Assembly: GCF_022023855.1 (NCBI RefSeq)
Contig: NZ_CP059451.1
Span: 372,001-436,000 of the forward strand
Direction of reading: 5' to 3'
Source: Azospirillum brasilense
Lineage (GTDB): Bacteria > Pseudomonadota > Alphaproteobacteria > Azospirillales > Azospirillaceae
DNA length: 64,000 nucleotides
The stretch's first letter is position 1. Every line of letters starts with the position of its first letter. Made by a program: the position numbers and the translations under genes. Under the pieces are notes generated by a model. That model was not told the origin of the DNA and searched no databases. It was given only the letters and a program-made list of their open reading frames with translations. This document shows positions 28,669 through 37,729 of the stretch, piece after piece.

Positions 28669-29366
28669 CCGACATCGATGCCGCCAAACTGCCCGTGATG
28701 CTGTCCGCCCTGCGCCTGCCGACCATTGGCCGGCTGTGGCCGGGTTTCGCCGAACGGGCCGACCGAGAGGGCTGGGGGGCCGCGCGCTTCCTGGCCACCC
28801 TGTGCGAGCATGAGCTGGCCGAACGCACCGAACGCCGCATCGCCCGCCACATGGCCGAGTCGGATCTGCCCGACGGCAAGACGCTGGCCACCTTCGACTT
28901 CGCCGCCGTGCCCACCATCCGCAAACCCCACGTCGAGGCGCTCGGCCGGGGCGACGGTTGGATCGAGCGCGGCGCCAACCTGCTGATCTTCGGCCCCAGC
29001 GGCGTCGGCAAGACCCATGTCGCCGCCGCCATCGGCACCGCCCTCATCGAAGGCGGCCGGCGTGTCCTGTTCACCCGGACCACCGATCTCGTGCAAAAGC
29101 TTCAGGCGGCGCGGCGCGACCTCGCCCTGCCAAACCTGCTGGCCCGGCTCGACCGCTTCGATTGCCTGATCCTCGACGACCTCGGCTACGTCCGCAAGGA
29201 CCAGGCCGAAACCTCGGTGCTGTTCGAGCTGATCGCCGAACGCTACGAACGCCGAAGCTTGATCTTGACCTGCAATCAACCCTTCAGCGCCTGGGACGCG
29301 ATTTTTCCCGATCCCGCCATGACCGTGGCCGCCATCGACCGCTTGGTGCACCACGCCACCATTCTA

Positions 29367-30866
29367 GACCATATGTTTGCCGGCCGAAAGGCGAGTAGCG
29401 GCCCGTCCCACGGCATGTCCCCATCGAGGATTGCGCCGGGCGGTCCGGCGCCGAGCCTCAGACATGGGGGACGGGCCGATGAACTCTACCATTTTCGTGG
29501 GTCTGGATGTGCATAAGGCGACGGTGTCCGTGGCCGTGGCCGAAGGAACACGCGGCGGCGAGGTCCGCTTGTTCGGCACGGTGGCGAACCGGGCCGAGGT
29601 GATCGAAAAGCTGGTCGGGCGGCTCGCCCGGGACGGGTATCGCCTGAGCTTCTGCTATGAGGCGGGCCCGTGCGGGTACGGCCTGTATCGTCAGCTTACC
29701 GCGCTTGGGCATGAGTGCGTGGTCGTGGCTCCGTCGCTGATCCCGGTCCGGGCGGGCGACCGGGTGAAGACGGATCGGCGCGATGCTGTCATGCTCGCCA
29801 AGCTGCACCGGGCCGGCGAGCTGACGGCCGTGTGGGTGCCCGACGGAGCCCACGAGGCGATGCGCGACTTGATCCGGGCTCGGGCGACAGCGGTGCAGGT
29901 GCTGGGCAAGGCCCGCCAGCACCTGCAAGGCTTTCTCCTGCGGCACGGCCGCGTCTATCCTGGCAAGCGGGGCTGGACTCAGGCCTACCGACGCTGGCTG
30001 ACGACGGTGCGCTTCGAGCACCCGGCTCAGCAGGCGGTGCTGCAGGACTACATCCACGCCGTAACGGACGCTGAGGCCCGCGTGGCACGTCTGACCAGGC
30101 AAATCGAGGGGCTGGTCGCGGAGTGGTCGATGGCACCGGTCGTGGCGGCCCTGCAGGCCATGCGCGGCGTTGCTTTCCTCGTGGCGGTCACCGTGGTCGC
30201 CGAGGTGGGCGACTTCTCGCGCTTTGCCAACCCCCGCCAGTTGATGGCCTATCTCGGCCTGGTGCCCTCGGAGCATTCCAGTGGCGCCAGCGTGCGCCGT
30301 GGTGGCATCACCAAGGCCGGCAGCGGTTTGGCACGGCGGATCCTGATCGAAGGAGCTTGGAGCTACCGGATGCCGGCCCGCGTCAGCCGCAAGCTGTACG
30401 ATCGCATCGAAGCCCTGCCGCAGTCTGTCCGCGACATCGCCTGGAAGGCGCAGGCCCGGCTGTGTGCGCGTTATCGCCGCCTGACGGCCGCGGGAAAGGC
30501 CAAGGTGGTGGTCACCACGGCCATTGCGCGCGAGATGGTCGGCTTCCTGTGGGCGATCGCCCGTGAGGTCCAGCCGCGTCCGGCTTCCTGACGGCATCGG
30601 ACGTCGCAGCCGGTGCCCACGGCTGGAGGCGGGGCGCGGTAGGGGAACCCTCGTGTTCTGTTATGAGCCGGCCTGACCGACGCTCGCTCCTAGACCGAGG
30701 CAGCCCCAGGACGAAACCACGGTCATGCGGTAGCCAACCCGCGCATGAGAGCTTGCTCAACCGTCGTCTTCGGCCCTGCCTCCTGCCGTGGGCATCCACT
30801 GAGCTTCAGCGCCTGGGCGTAGCCAGGACGGGCACGCGTGGCCAAATCCCTTGACGGCAAACATGA
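29367..30866 (+). mobile_element. IS110-family (IS1111-like) element nested in istB
   Basis: About 1500 bp between the two istB halves. Near-terminal inverted repeats are ATATGTTTGCCGG on the left and CGGCAAACATGA on the right (shared ATGTTTGCCG), as in the IS1111 subgroup. One transposase gene lies 112 bp from the left end. About 275 bp after the transposase are noncoding, as usual for the group. End points are accurate to a base or two, being set by restoration of istB. Confidence 0.82.
29479..30591 (+). CDS. IS110-family transposase
   Basis: A 370-aa DEDD transposase. MNSTIFVGLDVHKATVSVAV carries the first catalytic D; YEAGPCGYGLYRQL and RAGDRVKTDRRDAVMLAKL carry the next acids. The C-terminal transposase_20 part has MRGVAFLVAVTVVAEVGDF, FANPRQLMAYLGLVPSE and the conserved serine region KAGSGLARRILIEGAW. 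GGGGGACGGGCCG precedes the ATG. The frame is intact and potentially active. Confidence 0.93.
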   Translation: MNSTIFVGLDVHKATVSVAVAEGTRGGEVRLFGTVANRAEVIEKLVGRLARDGYRLSFCYEAGPCGYGLYRQLTALGHECVVVAPSLIPVRAGDRVKTDRRDAVMLAKLHRAGELTAVWVPDGAHEAMRDLIRARATAVQVLGKARQHLQGFLLRHGRVYPGKRGWTQAYRRWLTTVRFEHPAQQAVLQDYIHAVTDAEARVARLTRQIEGLVAEWSMAPVVAALQAMRGVAFLVAVTVVAEVGDFSRFANPRQLMAYLGLVPSEHSSGASVRRGGITKAGSGLARRILIEGAWSYRMPARVSRKLYDRIEALPQSVRDIAWKAQARLCARYRRLTAAGKAKVVVTTAIAREMVGFLWAIAREVQPRPAS

Positions 30867-30988
30867 GAACTGAACACGGAAAGCTACCGCCGCCGCTCCG
30901 CCCTGGCCGCGGCCCAAGACCCGAGGGCCGGCGAAGGGTAATCGACGCGACAACCGCGTAATTGTCGCCGGACCGGCGCGGCGGCATG

Positions 30989-31606
30989 ATGGCGGCCATG
31001 TATGAGCCGCCGACCATCGCCCAGCTGAAGATCACGATCCTGGACATCGACCCGCCGATCTGGCGGCGCCTGCTGGTGCCGCGCAAAACCACGCTGGCCG
31101 AGTTGCACCACATCATTCAGGCCGCCTTCGGCTGGCTCGACTACCATCTCCATCAGTTCGAGATCGGCGGCTTGCGCTTCGGCGACCCCGACATGCTCAA
31201 CGCCGACGCCTTCGACGACGACAGCCGGGCATTGCCGGAGGAGGACGTTCGCCTGTTCGACTTCCTGTCCACCCCGCCGCCGTTCCTCTATCTCTACGAC
31301 TTCGGCGACGATTGGCACCATCGGATCGAGATCGAAACCCTGCGTTTGCCCGAGGCCGATCGCAAGTACCCCGCCTGCATCGACGGCGCCCGCTCGCGAC
31401 CGCCAGAGGACGTCGGCGGTGTCCATGGCTACGCTGAGTTCCTCGACGTCTTGCACGACCCAAACCACCCCGACCATGCCGACATGAAGCGATGGGCGGG
31501 CCGAGCATTCCATCCCGAAAAGTTCGACATCGCCAAAACCGATCGCGCTGTTCGCTCCGCTGTCCGCGCCGCAAAACGCCGAGCGGCACTGTCACGATAC
31601 GACTGA
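30989..31606 (+). CDS. Plasmid pRiA4b ORF-3 family protein (IS21 passenger)
   Basis: A 205-aa protein of the pRiA4b ORF-3 (IS1096 TnpR-like) family. It shows QLKITILDIDPPIWRRLLVP, LAELHHIIQAAFGWLDYHLH, FLYLYDFGDDWHHRIEIE and YPACIDGARSRPPEDVGG. The biochemical role is not established. It lies inside the IS21 boundaries, 47 bp after the istB end, with its stop 62 bp before the right end, so it travels with the element. The ATG could also be 30992 or 31001. Confidence 0.87.
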   Translation: MAAMYEPPTIAQLKITILDIDPPIWRRLLVPRKTTLAELHHIIQAAFGWLDYHLHQFEIGGLRFGDPDMLNADAFDDDSRALPEEDVRLFDFLSTPPPFLYLYDFGDDWHHRIEIETLRLPEADRKYPACIDGARSRPPEDVGGVHGYAEFLDVLHDPNHPDHADMKRWAGRAFHPEKFDIAKTDRAVRSAVRAAKRRAALSRYD

Positions 31607-31888
31607 TCCCACCCTCCGACCGGACACCGTAATTGGCGTCAACAGGACGTCAAAATTGTCGTTGCACACAGACCGTCCTCGGCCGCGCCGAGGAACGCGC
31701 TGAGCGGATCGCACACGACGAGCCGCGGCGCCGCATCATAAAAGGATGGAAAGGTCATAACCGGATCATGCCACGATGATGCGAGGGCCTCTTTGTCCTC
31801 GCGCAAACGGCACGGCCACCACCGGTGGCAAGCGGGAAATGCCCAACGGAGGAAGGCAGGGTCTCGCCCCCCACCCTTCCCCCTGCGC

Positions 31889-31906
31889 ATCCCACCGGGG
31901 TGGGAT
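31889..31906. terminator. Hairpin at the 3' end of nirK
   Basis: ATCCCACC (31889-31896) and GGTGGGAT (31899-31906) form a tight stem overlapping the last base of the nirK stop codon. No T-run follows on the minus strand, so it may stabilise mRNA rather than terminate. Confidence 0.3.
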
Positions 31907-32970
31907 CAATGCTTCATCTCGCCGAGCTGCTTGCGGGAGTCGCCGCTCTTGTCGAGGATGACGCTGTCATCCGCCTTGCCATCGACTTCCAGAATGCCGA
32001 TGAGCCCCTTGGTGGCGCGGCTCAGAGCGTGGTCGACCAAGGCGTACTTGCCCGGATAGTCGACCTTGAACTCCACCATCGTCGCCCCGCCCGGCGCCAC
32101 CGTGACCGTCTGCACGTTCTTCAGCGGCGGCGTGTCCAGGGCACCGAGATTGTGGACGCGATCGAAGATCTCGCCGATGACATGGAACGACGAGGTGAAG
32201 TTCGGCCCGCCGACACCGAACCAGATGCGCACGGTTTCGCCCACGCTGGCCTTCAGCGGCTTGTCCTTCACCAGACCACCCACGGCGCCGTTGAACACCA
32301 GATAGCCGGGCTTCTCGTTCACCAAGCCGTCGTAGTCGTCTTCCGCCGCCGGCAGGTTCTTCGCCTTGGTGGCGTAGATCTCCTGCTGCATCACATAGAA
32401 TTCCTTGTCGACCTTCGGCAGGCCGCCTTCGGGCTCCACCACGATCAGGCCGAACATGCCCTTGGCGATGTGCTGGGCAACCATCGGGGTGGCGCAGTGA
32501 TAGACGTAGACGCCCGGCGCCATCGCCTTGAACGAGAATTCCTTGGTCTGGCCCGGCTCCGCCTGGGTGATCTGTCCGCCGCCAAGGAAACCGGTGGCCG
32601 CGTGGAAATCAATGGAATGGTTCATGATCGATCCGGGCGCGTTCGTCATGGACACGTTCACCGTGTCGCCGACACGGACGCGGACCATCGGGCCGGGGAC
32701 CTTGTTGTTGAACGTCCAGTAAGTGTAGGTCGTGCCGTCATCCAGCCTGGCTTCGACCTCGGTCGTGGTCAGCACGACGTTGTGGGTCTTGGGCGCACGT
32801 GTGCCCGCCGCTTCCGGCGCCGGGACCGCCGCAGGGTCCTGGACGATGTCGACCGTCGGCTCCTTGACCTTCGGCTCGGCGTACAGCGTGGTGGCCGATG
32901 CGGCGCCGATCCCCGACAGGGCGATGAGGGCGGCGGCGCTGACGATGGCGAGGAAGGTCTTGGTTTTCAT
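31906..32970 (-). CDS. nirK: Copper-containing nitrite reductase
   Basis: A 354-aa periplasmic enzyme that reduces nitrite to nitric oxide in denitrification. The start is ATG 32970; residues 1-26 are a Sec-type signal peptide (MKTKTFLAIVSAAALIAL then ASA). Copper ligands are visible in IMNHSIDFHAA, GVYVYHCATPMVAQHIAKGM (Cys, His, Met of type 1 copper) and SSFHVIGEIFD (type 2 His). Length fits. A perfect CRP/FNR-type dyad 63 bp upstream fits NnrR or FixK control. The original operon continued into the FmdE-like and hemerythrin genes. Confidence 0.96.
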   Translation of the reverse strand: MKTKTFLAIVSAAALIALSGIGAASATTLYAEPKVKEPTVDIVQDPAAVPAPEAAGTRAPKTHNVVLTTTEVEARLDDGTTYTYWTFNNKVPGPMVRVRVGDTVNVSMTNAPGSIMNHSIDFHAATGFLGGGQITQAEPGQTKEFSFKAMAPGVYVYHCATPMVAQHIAKGMFGLIVVEPEGGLPKVDKEFYVMQQEIYATKAKNLPAAEDDYDGLVNEKPGYLVFNGAVGGLVKDKPLKASVGETVRIWFGVGGPNFTSSFHVIGEIFDRVHNLGALDTPPLKNVQTVTVAPGGATMVEFKVDYPGKYALVDHALSRATKGLIGILEVDGKADDSVILDKSGDSRKQLGEMKH

Positions 32971-33032
32971 GATGCAATCCAGGGCGAGTGTTGCTTCTGA
33001 AGCCAACATCCCGGATTTCACGCCCCGATTAC

Positions 33033-33046
33033 TTGACGGCCGTCAA
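33033..33046. promoter_or_regulatory. NnrR/FNR-type operator of nirK
   Basis: TTGACGGCCGTCAA is a perfect 14-bp dyad matching TTGA-N6-TCAA, 63 bp upstream of the nirK ATG. That distance suits activation by an NO- or oxygen-responsive CRP/FNR-family regulator. The exact regulator is inference. Confidence 0.75.
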
Positions 33047-33226
33047 GAATTTGAAGAAAGGGCAACATCCTGTTTTAATGTATTTTGCTTGCTTTTGTCT
33101 CAATTCCAATAAATTGCCTGTGAGAGTGAGGGGGCGACGGGGGTGTATGGCTTGCAAAGAGTTGCGAAACACCACGGCCCGCCTGCCGTTGCAGCCGGGG
33201 CGGTCCCTGACGATGCGAGGGGCGTG

Positions 33227-33511
33227 TCAGTAATCCCGATCCGGGTGGTCGGACCAGTCGCCCAGATTCATCACGGCGACCGCCATCGCCACACCGCCGA
33301 ACGTTCCGCACACCGAGCCAAAGAGCAGGATGAAACCGATCAGCCAGTATTCGGAGCCAAGGAGCAGTGTACGGAGACTGGCGACATCCAGCGCGAGAAG
33401 GCCGAGGCAAACGACAACCCCGGCCACCACCCCGATCGCAAGGTGGGTCAAGAGGAACGCCACCAGATTATGCTTACGCAAGAAAGAAAAGCGCCGTGGA
33501 TTCCGAGGCAT
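33227..33511 (-). CDS. Small membrane protein beside nirK
   Basis: A 94-aa protein with hydrophobic segments at about 17-38 (VAFLLTHLAIGVVAGVVVCL) and 56-84 (WLIGFILLFGSVCGTFGGVA), a basic N-terminus and an acidic tail WSDHPDRDY. It is probably an inner-membrane protein. No family signature recognised; similar small membrane proteins are common near nirK in alphaproteobacteria. It lies between hmp and nirK on the same strand. Confidence 0.65.
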   Translation of the reverse strand: MPRNPRRFSFLRKHNLVAFLLTHLAIGVVAGVVVCLGLLALDVASLRTLLLGSEYWLIGFILLFGSVCGTFGGVAMAVAVMNLGDWSDHPDRDY

Positions 33512-33617
33512 GCTTTCGACTCCTTACAAAACCAAAGCGCATGACGGCAAACGAACGACAGAAACGCGCCGCGCCGTTGAAGTTCCCCTGGAATGATTCG
33601 GCGCACGCCTTGAAAAC

Positions 33618-34844
33618 TCATGCGGCAAGCAATTCATCCGCTGGGCCGAAAAACTCGTAGTGAATTCTGCCCAATGGCACGCCCCGGCCGGCGAGGCCGC
33701 CGACCATAGCGCGCAGGAACGGTCGAGGGCCACACAGATAGTAGGCCGCCTCCTGCGTCGGCGTGTTGACGACGATCCAATCCATGCTGATGAAACCCCG
33801 TTCATCGTAGTCGCGCCCCTGAACGTCGGCCGGCTCAGGGGCGTTGTAATAAGTGCGCAGCGTGATGTTGCGAGCCTGAGCGGCGAGCGCCCGGGAATGA
33901 TCGCGCATCGCGTGGACGCGCCCGTTCTCGGCGCCATGGATGTACCATGTCGGCCGGCCACCGCCGGAACCGGCAATGGTCTCCAGCATGCTCATCATCG
34001 GGGTTAGCCCGACCCCACCGCTCAGCAGCACGACCGGCCCAGCGGAAGCCTCATCGAGGAAGAATTCGCCGGCCGGGGGCGCCACCTTCAGCGTTGTGCC
34101 CGGCTTGACGTGATCGTGCAGCCAGTTGGAGGCCAGCCCCGCCGGCCTGCCCGAGCCCACCTCCCGCTTGACGCTGATGCGGTAGGACCGGGAATCCGGA
34201 GCGGAGGAGATGGAATAGTTGCGCTTCAGCGCACCGGCTCCCGGCACATCCAGCGCAAAGGTCAGATACTGACCGGGACGGTGGCGGATCACACCGCGCC
34301 CGTCTGCCGGAACCAGGATGAAGGAGCGGATGATATCGCTCTCCGGCGTCACGCTCTCCACCGTGAAGTCGCGCCAGCCGTTCCACCCGCCCGGCGCCGT
34401 GGCGAGCCCGGTGTAGACGCTGGCCTCCCGCGCTTTCAACACGTCGGCCAGAAACCAATAGGCCTCGCCCCACGCGTCGAGGACGTCCTCGGTCGCGGCA
34501 TCTCCCAGAACGTCCTTGATAGCGCCCAGCAGGGCATCGGCGACATAGGGGTAATGTTCGGGCAGGATGTTCAGCCCGACATGCTTCTGCGTGATCCGCT
34601 CCACCCGCGAGGCCAACACACCCAGATTGTCGATGTTGCGGCCATAGGCGATGATCGCCGCCGTCAGCGCCTTGGACTGCGACCCAGTCTCACCATGATG
34701 GGATTGATTGAACAGGTCACGGATTTCCGGGTTGCGGAACAATCGCTGATACATGCGGTCGGTGACCGCGGTGCCGCCTTTCTCCAGAGCGGGAACCGTG
34801 GCCTTGACGATGTCGATGGTTCGGTTGCTGAGAGCCTCCGCCAT
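33618..34844 (-). CDS. hmp: Flavohemoprotein, nitric oxide dioxygenase
   Basis: A 408-aa cytoplasmic enzyme that converts NO to nitrate with oxygen and NAD(P)H. The globin domain (about 1-140) carries the proximal histidine in ITQKHVGLNILPEHYPYVAD. The FAD domain has RPGQYLTF and the FAD-binding RNYSISSAPDSR. The NAD domain has LLSGGVGLTPMMSMLE and YYLCGPRPFLRAM. The start MAEALSNRTIDIVKATVPAL at 34844 is typical. Placement beside nirK supports a role in removing NO produced by nitrite reduction. Confidence 0.95.
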   Translation of the reverse strand: MAEALSNRTIDIVKATVPALEKGGTAVTDRMYQRLFRNPEIRDLFNQSHHGETGSQSKALTAAIIAYGRNIDNLGVLASRVERITQKHVGLNILPEHYPYVADALLGAIKDVLGDAATEDVLDAWGEAYWFLADVLKAREASVYTGLATAPGGWNGWRDFTVESVTPESDIIRSFILVPADGRGVIRHRPGQYLTFALDVPGAGALKRNYSISSAPDSRSYRISVKREVGSGRPAGLASNWLHDHVKPGTTLKVAPPAGEFFLDEASAGPVVLLSGGVGLTPMMSMLETIAGSGGGRPTWYIHGAENGRVHAMRDHSRALAAQARNITLRTYYNAPEPADVQGRDYDERGFISMDWIVVNTPTQEAAYYLCGPRPFLRAMVGGLAGRGVPLGRIHYEFFGPADELLAA

Positions 34845-34891
34845 GGATTGTCTCCGTGCTGTCATGGCGATTCAACCATCCGCCAATTCAA

Positions 34892-34919
34892 CCGGTTCCG
34901 GCAATGTCCCCGGAACCGG
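34892..34919. promoter_or_regulatory. Inverted repeat upstream of hmp
   Basis: CCGGTTCCGG (34892-34901) and CCGGAACCGG (34910-34919) form 10-bp perfect arms around 8 bp, starting 48 bp upstream of the hmp start. It could be an operator or a leader hairpin; it does not match the usual NsrR consensus. Confidence 0.35.
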
Positions 34920-35084
34920 ACCGACCTCCAAAGGTTGCGATCATCCGGGCAGCAGCCATTGATGGCGGTGGAGTTCCTGCTGCGGAAGCGGCTTCCATGC
35001 GTTATATTTCGGGCTACGAAGCGCTCGTACGCTTCCTCACGCCAAGGACTGTTGGCGTGACGAACCGCCTGGGAACCGTGGCTG

Positions 35085-36356
35085 ATGCCCGCTGCCGACA
35101 CCGATGCCCTGCAACCGTCCGCCCTGCGCGACGCCGACCATCTGACGGCGCTCGTCGATCTCAACGAGCGCCTGTTCTTCGCCCGTGACCTGCCGGCCGT
35201 GGTCTCCGTCCTGCGGACGGCGGCGCGCCGCCTGACCGGCGCCGACGGCGTCACCATCGTGCTGCGCGACGGCGACCTGTGCCATTACGTCGAGGAGGAC
35301 GCGATCAGTCCGCTGTGGAAGGGGCAGCGGTTCCCCATGGGCACATGCATCTCGGGCTGGGCCATGCTGACCGGGCAACCGGCGGTCATTCCGGACATCT
35401 ACGCCGATCCGCGCATCCCACACGAAGCCTATCGTCCCACCTTCGTGCGGAGCCTTGTCATGGTGCCGGTCGGCGCGCCCGAGCCCATCGCCGCCATTGG
35501 TGCGTATTGGGCGACGCGGCACACGCCCGACACGGGCACCGTCACCCTCCTGCTGGCGATCGCCCGATCGGCGGCCCTGGCGCTGTCCAACGTCCGCCTG
35601 CTTGAATCGTTGCAGGAGACGGCCGAAGCCGCACGGACACAGGCCAAGGAACTGGCGCGGGCCAACGCGGCGCGCACCCGGCTCCTTGCGACGTTGAACC
35701 ATGACCTGCGCCAACCGGTCCATGCCCTGACCCTCGCCACCCACGCCCTGTCGTCCCGGGTCACAGACCGCGGGGAAATCTACGTGTCGACGATGAAGCA
35801 CTGCCTGGGCGTGGTGAAGCGACTGATGGATGGCGTGCAGGACTTGGTAGGGATGGACGACGGCACGATCACCGTCCGGATCGAAGACGTCCCGTTGGAC
35901 GATCTGATGACGCACGCCACAGCGACGTTCCATCTGGCCGCCGAAGCCAAGGGGCTCGACTGGCGCATGGAAGGGAGCGGCGGCGGGGTGACGGTGCGCA
36001 CGGACCGGCTGCTTGCGTCGCGCATTCTCCACAACCTCGTCGACAACGCCATCAAGTACACCGACCGCGGAGAAATCCGGATTGTGTGCCGCACTGCCGA
36101 CGGCAGGGTGTGGGTCGACGTCTGCGATACCGGCCGAGGCATCCCGGAGAGTTCCCTGGCCGACATTTTCGAAGAGTTCTACCGCATCGAAGCCGGAGAT
36201 GACGTCGTCGGCCTTGGCCTTGGCCTGTTCATCGTGAAGACGCTGGCGGATCACCTCGGCTATCCGATCATGGTGGAGTCCCGCCCAGGGGCGGGAACAA
36301 CGATCAGCGTCGCCCTGCCACTGGCCGGTTCTGTCGCATCGTCCACAGGCGGGTGA
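35085..36356 (+). CDS. GAF-domain sensor histidine kinase
   Basis: A 423-aa soluble kinase. An N-terminal GAF domain (about 20-170) includes RFPMGTCISGWAMLTGQPAV. The HisKA H-box LATLNHDLRQPVHALTLATH follows near residue 205. The HATPase domain has the N-box LVDNAIKYTDRGEIRI, the G1 box DVCDTGRGIPESSL and the G2 box VGLGLGLFIVKTLA. No membrane segment and no adjacent response regulator, so it is an orphan kinase. It is divergent from hmp. A bound ligand cannot be deduced. Confidence 0.88.
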   Translation: MPAADTDALQPSALRDADHLTALVDLNERLFFARDLPAVVSVLRTAARRLTGADGVTIVLRDGDLCHYVEEDAISPLWKGQRFPMGTCISGWAMLTGQPAVIPDIYADPRIPHEAYRPTFVRSLVMVPVGAPEPIAAIGAYWATRHTPDTGTVTLLLAIARSAALALSNVRLLESLQETAEAARTQAKELARANAARTRLLATLNHDLRQPVHALTLATHALSSRVTDRGEIYVSTMKHCLGVVKRLMDGVQDLVGMDDGTITVRIEDVPLDDLMTHATATFHLAAEAKGLDWRMEGSGGGVTVRTDRLLASRILHNLVDNAIKYTDRGEIRIVCRTADGRVWVDVCDTGRGIPESSLADIFEEFYRIEAGDDVVGLGLGLFIVKTLADHLGYPIMVESRPGAGTTISVALPLAGSVASSTGG

Positions 36357-36393
36357 TCGAGCGCCCTCGCCCGAGGGGGCACCAAGGCCGGCG

Positions 36394-37575
36394 TCAGCGG
36401 CCGGCCACGAGCCCGTTCGAGGGGGTATCGCGGAACTGCTGCTGAATGACCGCGATGGCGCTCATGTCCGTGAGCAGCGCCGCGACGCAGTCCGGATCGA
36501 ACTTCCGGCTCGCCTGCTCCCGGAGGAAAGCCGCCGCCGCCTCGTTCGTCCACGCTCCCTTGTAGGGACGCTCCGACGTCAGCGCGTCGAACACGTCGGC
36601 GACCGCGACGATGCGGGCTTCCAGTGGAATGGCGACGCCGGAAAGGCCGTTGGGATAGCCGGAGCCGTCAAAGGCCTCATGGTGACAGGCCACCACATTG
36701 CGCAAAATGGCGGCGTGCGGCAGGGCGCCAAGGCCGTGGTCGTGAATCATCGCGTTGATGATGTCCAAGCCTTTGGTCACGTGCGTTTTCATGACCTCGA
36801 ACTCGTCCGGCGACAGCTTGCCGGGCTTAAGCAGGATGCTGTCCGGCACCGCCACCTTGCCGACATCGTGCAGGGGGGCGTACTGGAGAATATATTCGAT
36901 GAACTCGTCCGAAAGCCCGTGCTTCGATGCGATTCCCGCTGCGACAAGCTGGGCGTAGCGGCTCATGCGGTTGAGATGAGCACCGGTCTCCTCGTCACGG
37001 TAGTGGCTGACCTCGAGGGCCGTGTGCACGGCCGCCAGCATGGCGCGCATGCTGGTCATCTCCGACGCAACGAGCACGCCGATGACCCGCCGATACGGCA
37101 GCAGTGCCGACACGATCGATTCGGTGAAGAAGCCCTCCTTCCTTGAGTTCAAGAAAAGGAAGCCATACAGATCACCCTGCCAGTGAATACGGCTCACGTA
37201 GCGCGAGCGGAAGCCCTGCTTGAGCAGCTGGCCTCCCGGGCCGGTGGAACCGGGGGCCGACGTGATCGCATTGTCAATCCACGGACGTCCCGTCTCGGCG
37301 ACCGTCTGCAGAAGAGGATAATCGCACAGCCTGCCGGAGAGGGGATCGAGGGGCCGTGGGCCGACGTTGCTGTGGACGAATGTCCGGACCCGCTCACCTC
37401 TGGCATCATAGGTCGCCACGGCGATCCGGTGCAGATGCTCCAGTCCGGGCCATTCGCGGATCTCCTCATGCAACGACTGGAGCCGTTCCTCAAGGCCTCC
37501 ACTCTGCTCCATCCAAGGATCTTCGCCGAACCCGCAGGCGAGACTGCCTACTCTCACTTGCCGCATCTGGTTCAA
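36394..37575 (-). CDS. HD-GYP domain protein, probable c-di-GMP phosphodiesterase
   Basis: A 393-aa protein. An N-terminal GAF-like sensory region (about 30-190) precedes an HD-GYP domain with YAPLHDVGKVAVPDSIL, LRNVVACHHEAFDGSGYPNG and VAVADVFDALTSERPYK, the metal-binding and GYP signatures. It should degrade cyclic di-GMP. The start is TTG 37575 with AGGAG seven bases upstream; ATG 37566 is an alternative. It is convergent with the GAF kinase. An FNR-type dyad lies 155 bp upstream. Confidence 0.87.
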   Translation of the reverse strand: MNQMRQVRVGSLACGFGEDPWMEQSGGLEERLQSLHEEIREWPGLEHLHRIAVATYDARGERVRTFVHSNVGPRPLDPLSGRLCDYPLLQTVAETGRPWIDNAITSAPGSTGPGGQLLKQGFRSRYVSRIHWQGDLYGFLFLNSRKEGFFTESIVSALLPYRRVIGVLVASEMTSMRAMLAAVHTALEVSHYRDEETGAHLNRMSRYAQLVAAGIASKHGLSDEFIEYILQYAPLHDVGKVAVPDSILLKPGKLSPDEFEVMKTHVTKGLDIINAMIHDHGLGALPHAAILRNVVACHHEAFDGSGYPNGLSGVAIPLEARIVAVADVFDALTSERPYKGAWTNEAAAAFLREQASRKFDPDCVAALLTDMSAIAVIQQQFRDTPSNGLVAGR

Positions 37576-37729
37576 AGAACATCTCCTGAATGGTGTAGCT
37601 ATAAGGCAACTATTTGCTAGCCCAGCAATAGGTATATCGCGCTATCTTTTCACTGCATGTGTGTGAAGGGGCGCCCGAAGACGCGGAACTCCATGGGACG
37701 ACCGTCACCTTCGAGGGCATTCGTTGGCG

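Larger units (their letters stand above)
28665..30941 (+). pseudogene. istB: IS21-family helper ATPase IstB, interrupted
   Basis: The ATG overlaps the istA stop (ATGA). IstB is a DnaC-like AAA+ ATPase; Walker A is LLIFGPSGVGKTHVAAAIG and Walker B is CLILDDLGYV. After VHHATIL (29366) the frame enters another element. The missing tail ELNTESYRRRSALAAAQD resumes at 30867 and stops at 30941. Joining 28665-29366 with 30867-30941 gives an intact 258-aa protein. Confidence 0.87.
27044..31668 (+). mobile_element. IS21-family element with passenger gene, nested IS inside
   Basis: The ends are TGCACGGCGCCAATTACG at the left and, reading inward from the right, TGTGCAACGACAATTTTG then GACGCCAATTACGG. 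Both are TG...CA ends and share CGCCAATTACG. The target duplication CAGAC is exact (27039-27043 and 31669-31673). Contents in order are a 48-bp palindrome, frameshifted istA, istB interrupted by an IS110-type element, and a pRiA4b ORF-3 gene before the right end. Without the nested element the length is about 3.1 kb, larger than a minimal IS21 because of the passenger. Confidence 0.9.
26502..31758 (-). pseudogene. FmdE-like gene split by an IS21-family element
   Basis: The 5' part (31758 down to 31669) reads MTFPSFYDAAPRLVVCDPL and SAFLGAAEDGL; the 3' part (27043 down to 26502) reads LEYGYADAVRLAGHSCPTVA and on to AAWNGRPDA. Removing 27044-31668 and one copy of the CAGAC duplication restores one open frame through AAEDGLLEYGYADAVRLAG. 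HSCPTVAGAY is the cysteine motif of FmdE (COG2191) proteins. Such stand-alone genes are often beside nirK in alphaproteobacteria; their function is unknown. A residual frame from 27056 could still express most of the 3' part. Confidence 0.88.

Noticed and set aside
31639..31890. 83-aa minus-strand frame as an independent small gene
   Set aside because: It is the 5' exon-like half of the FmdE-like gene plus a few codons read into the IS21 end; excision of the element restores the full gene.
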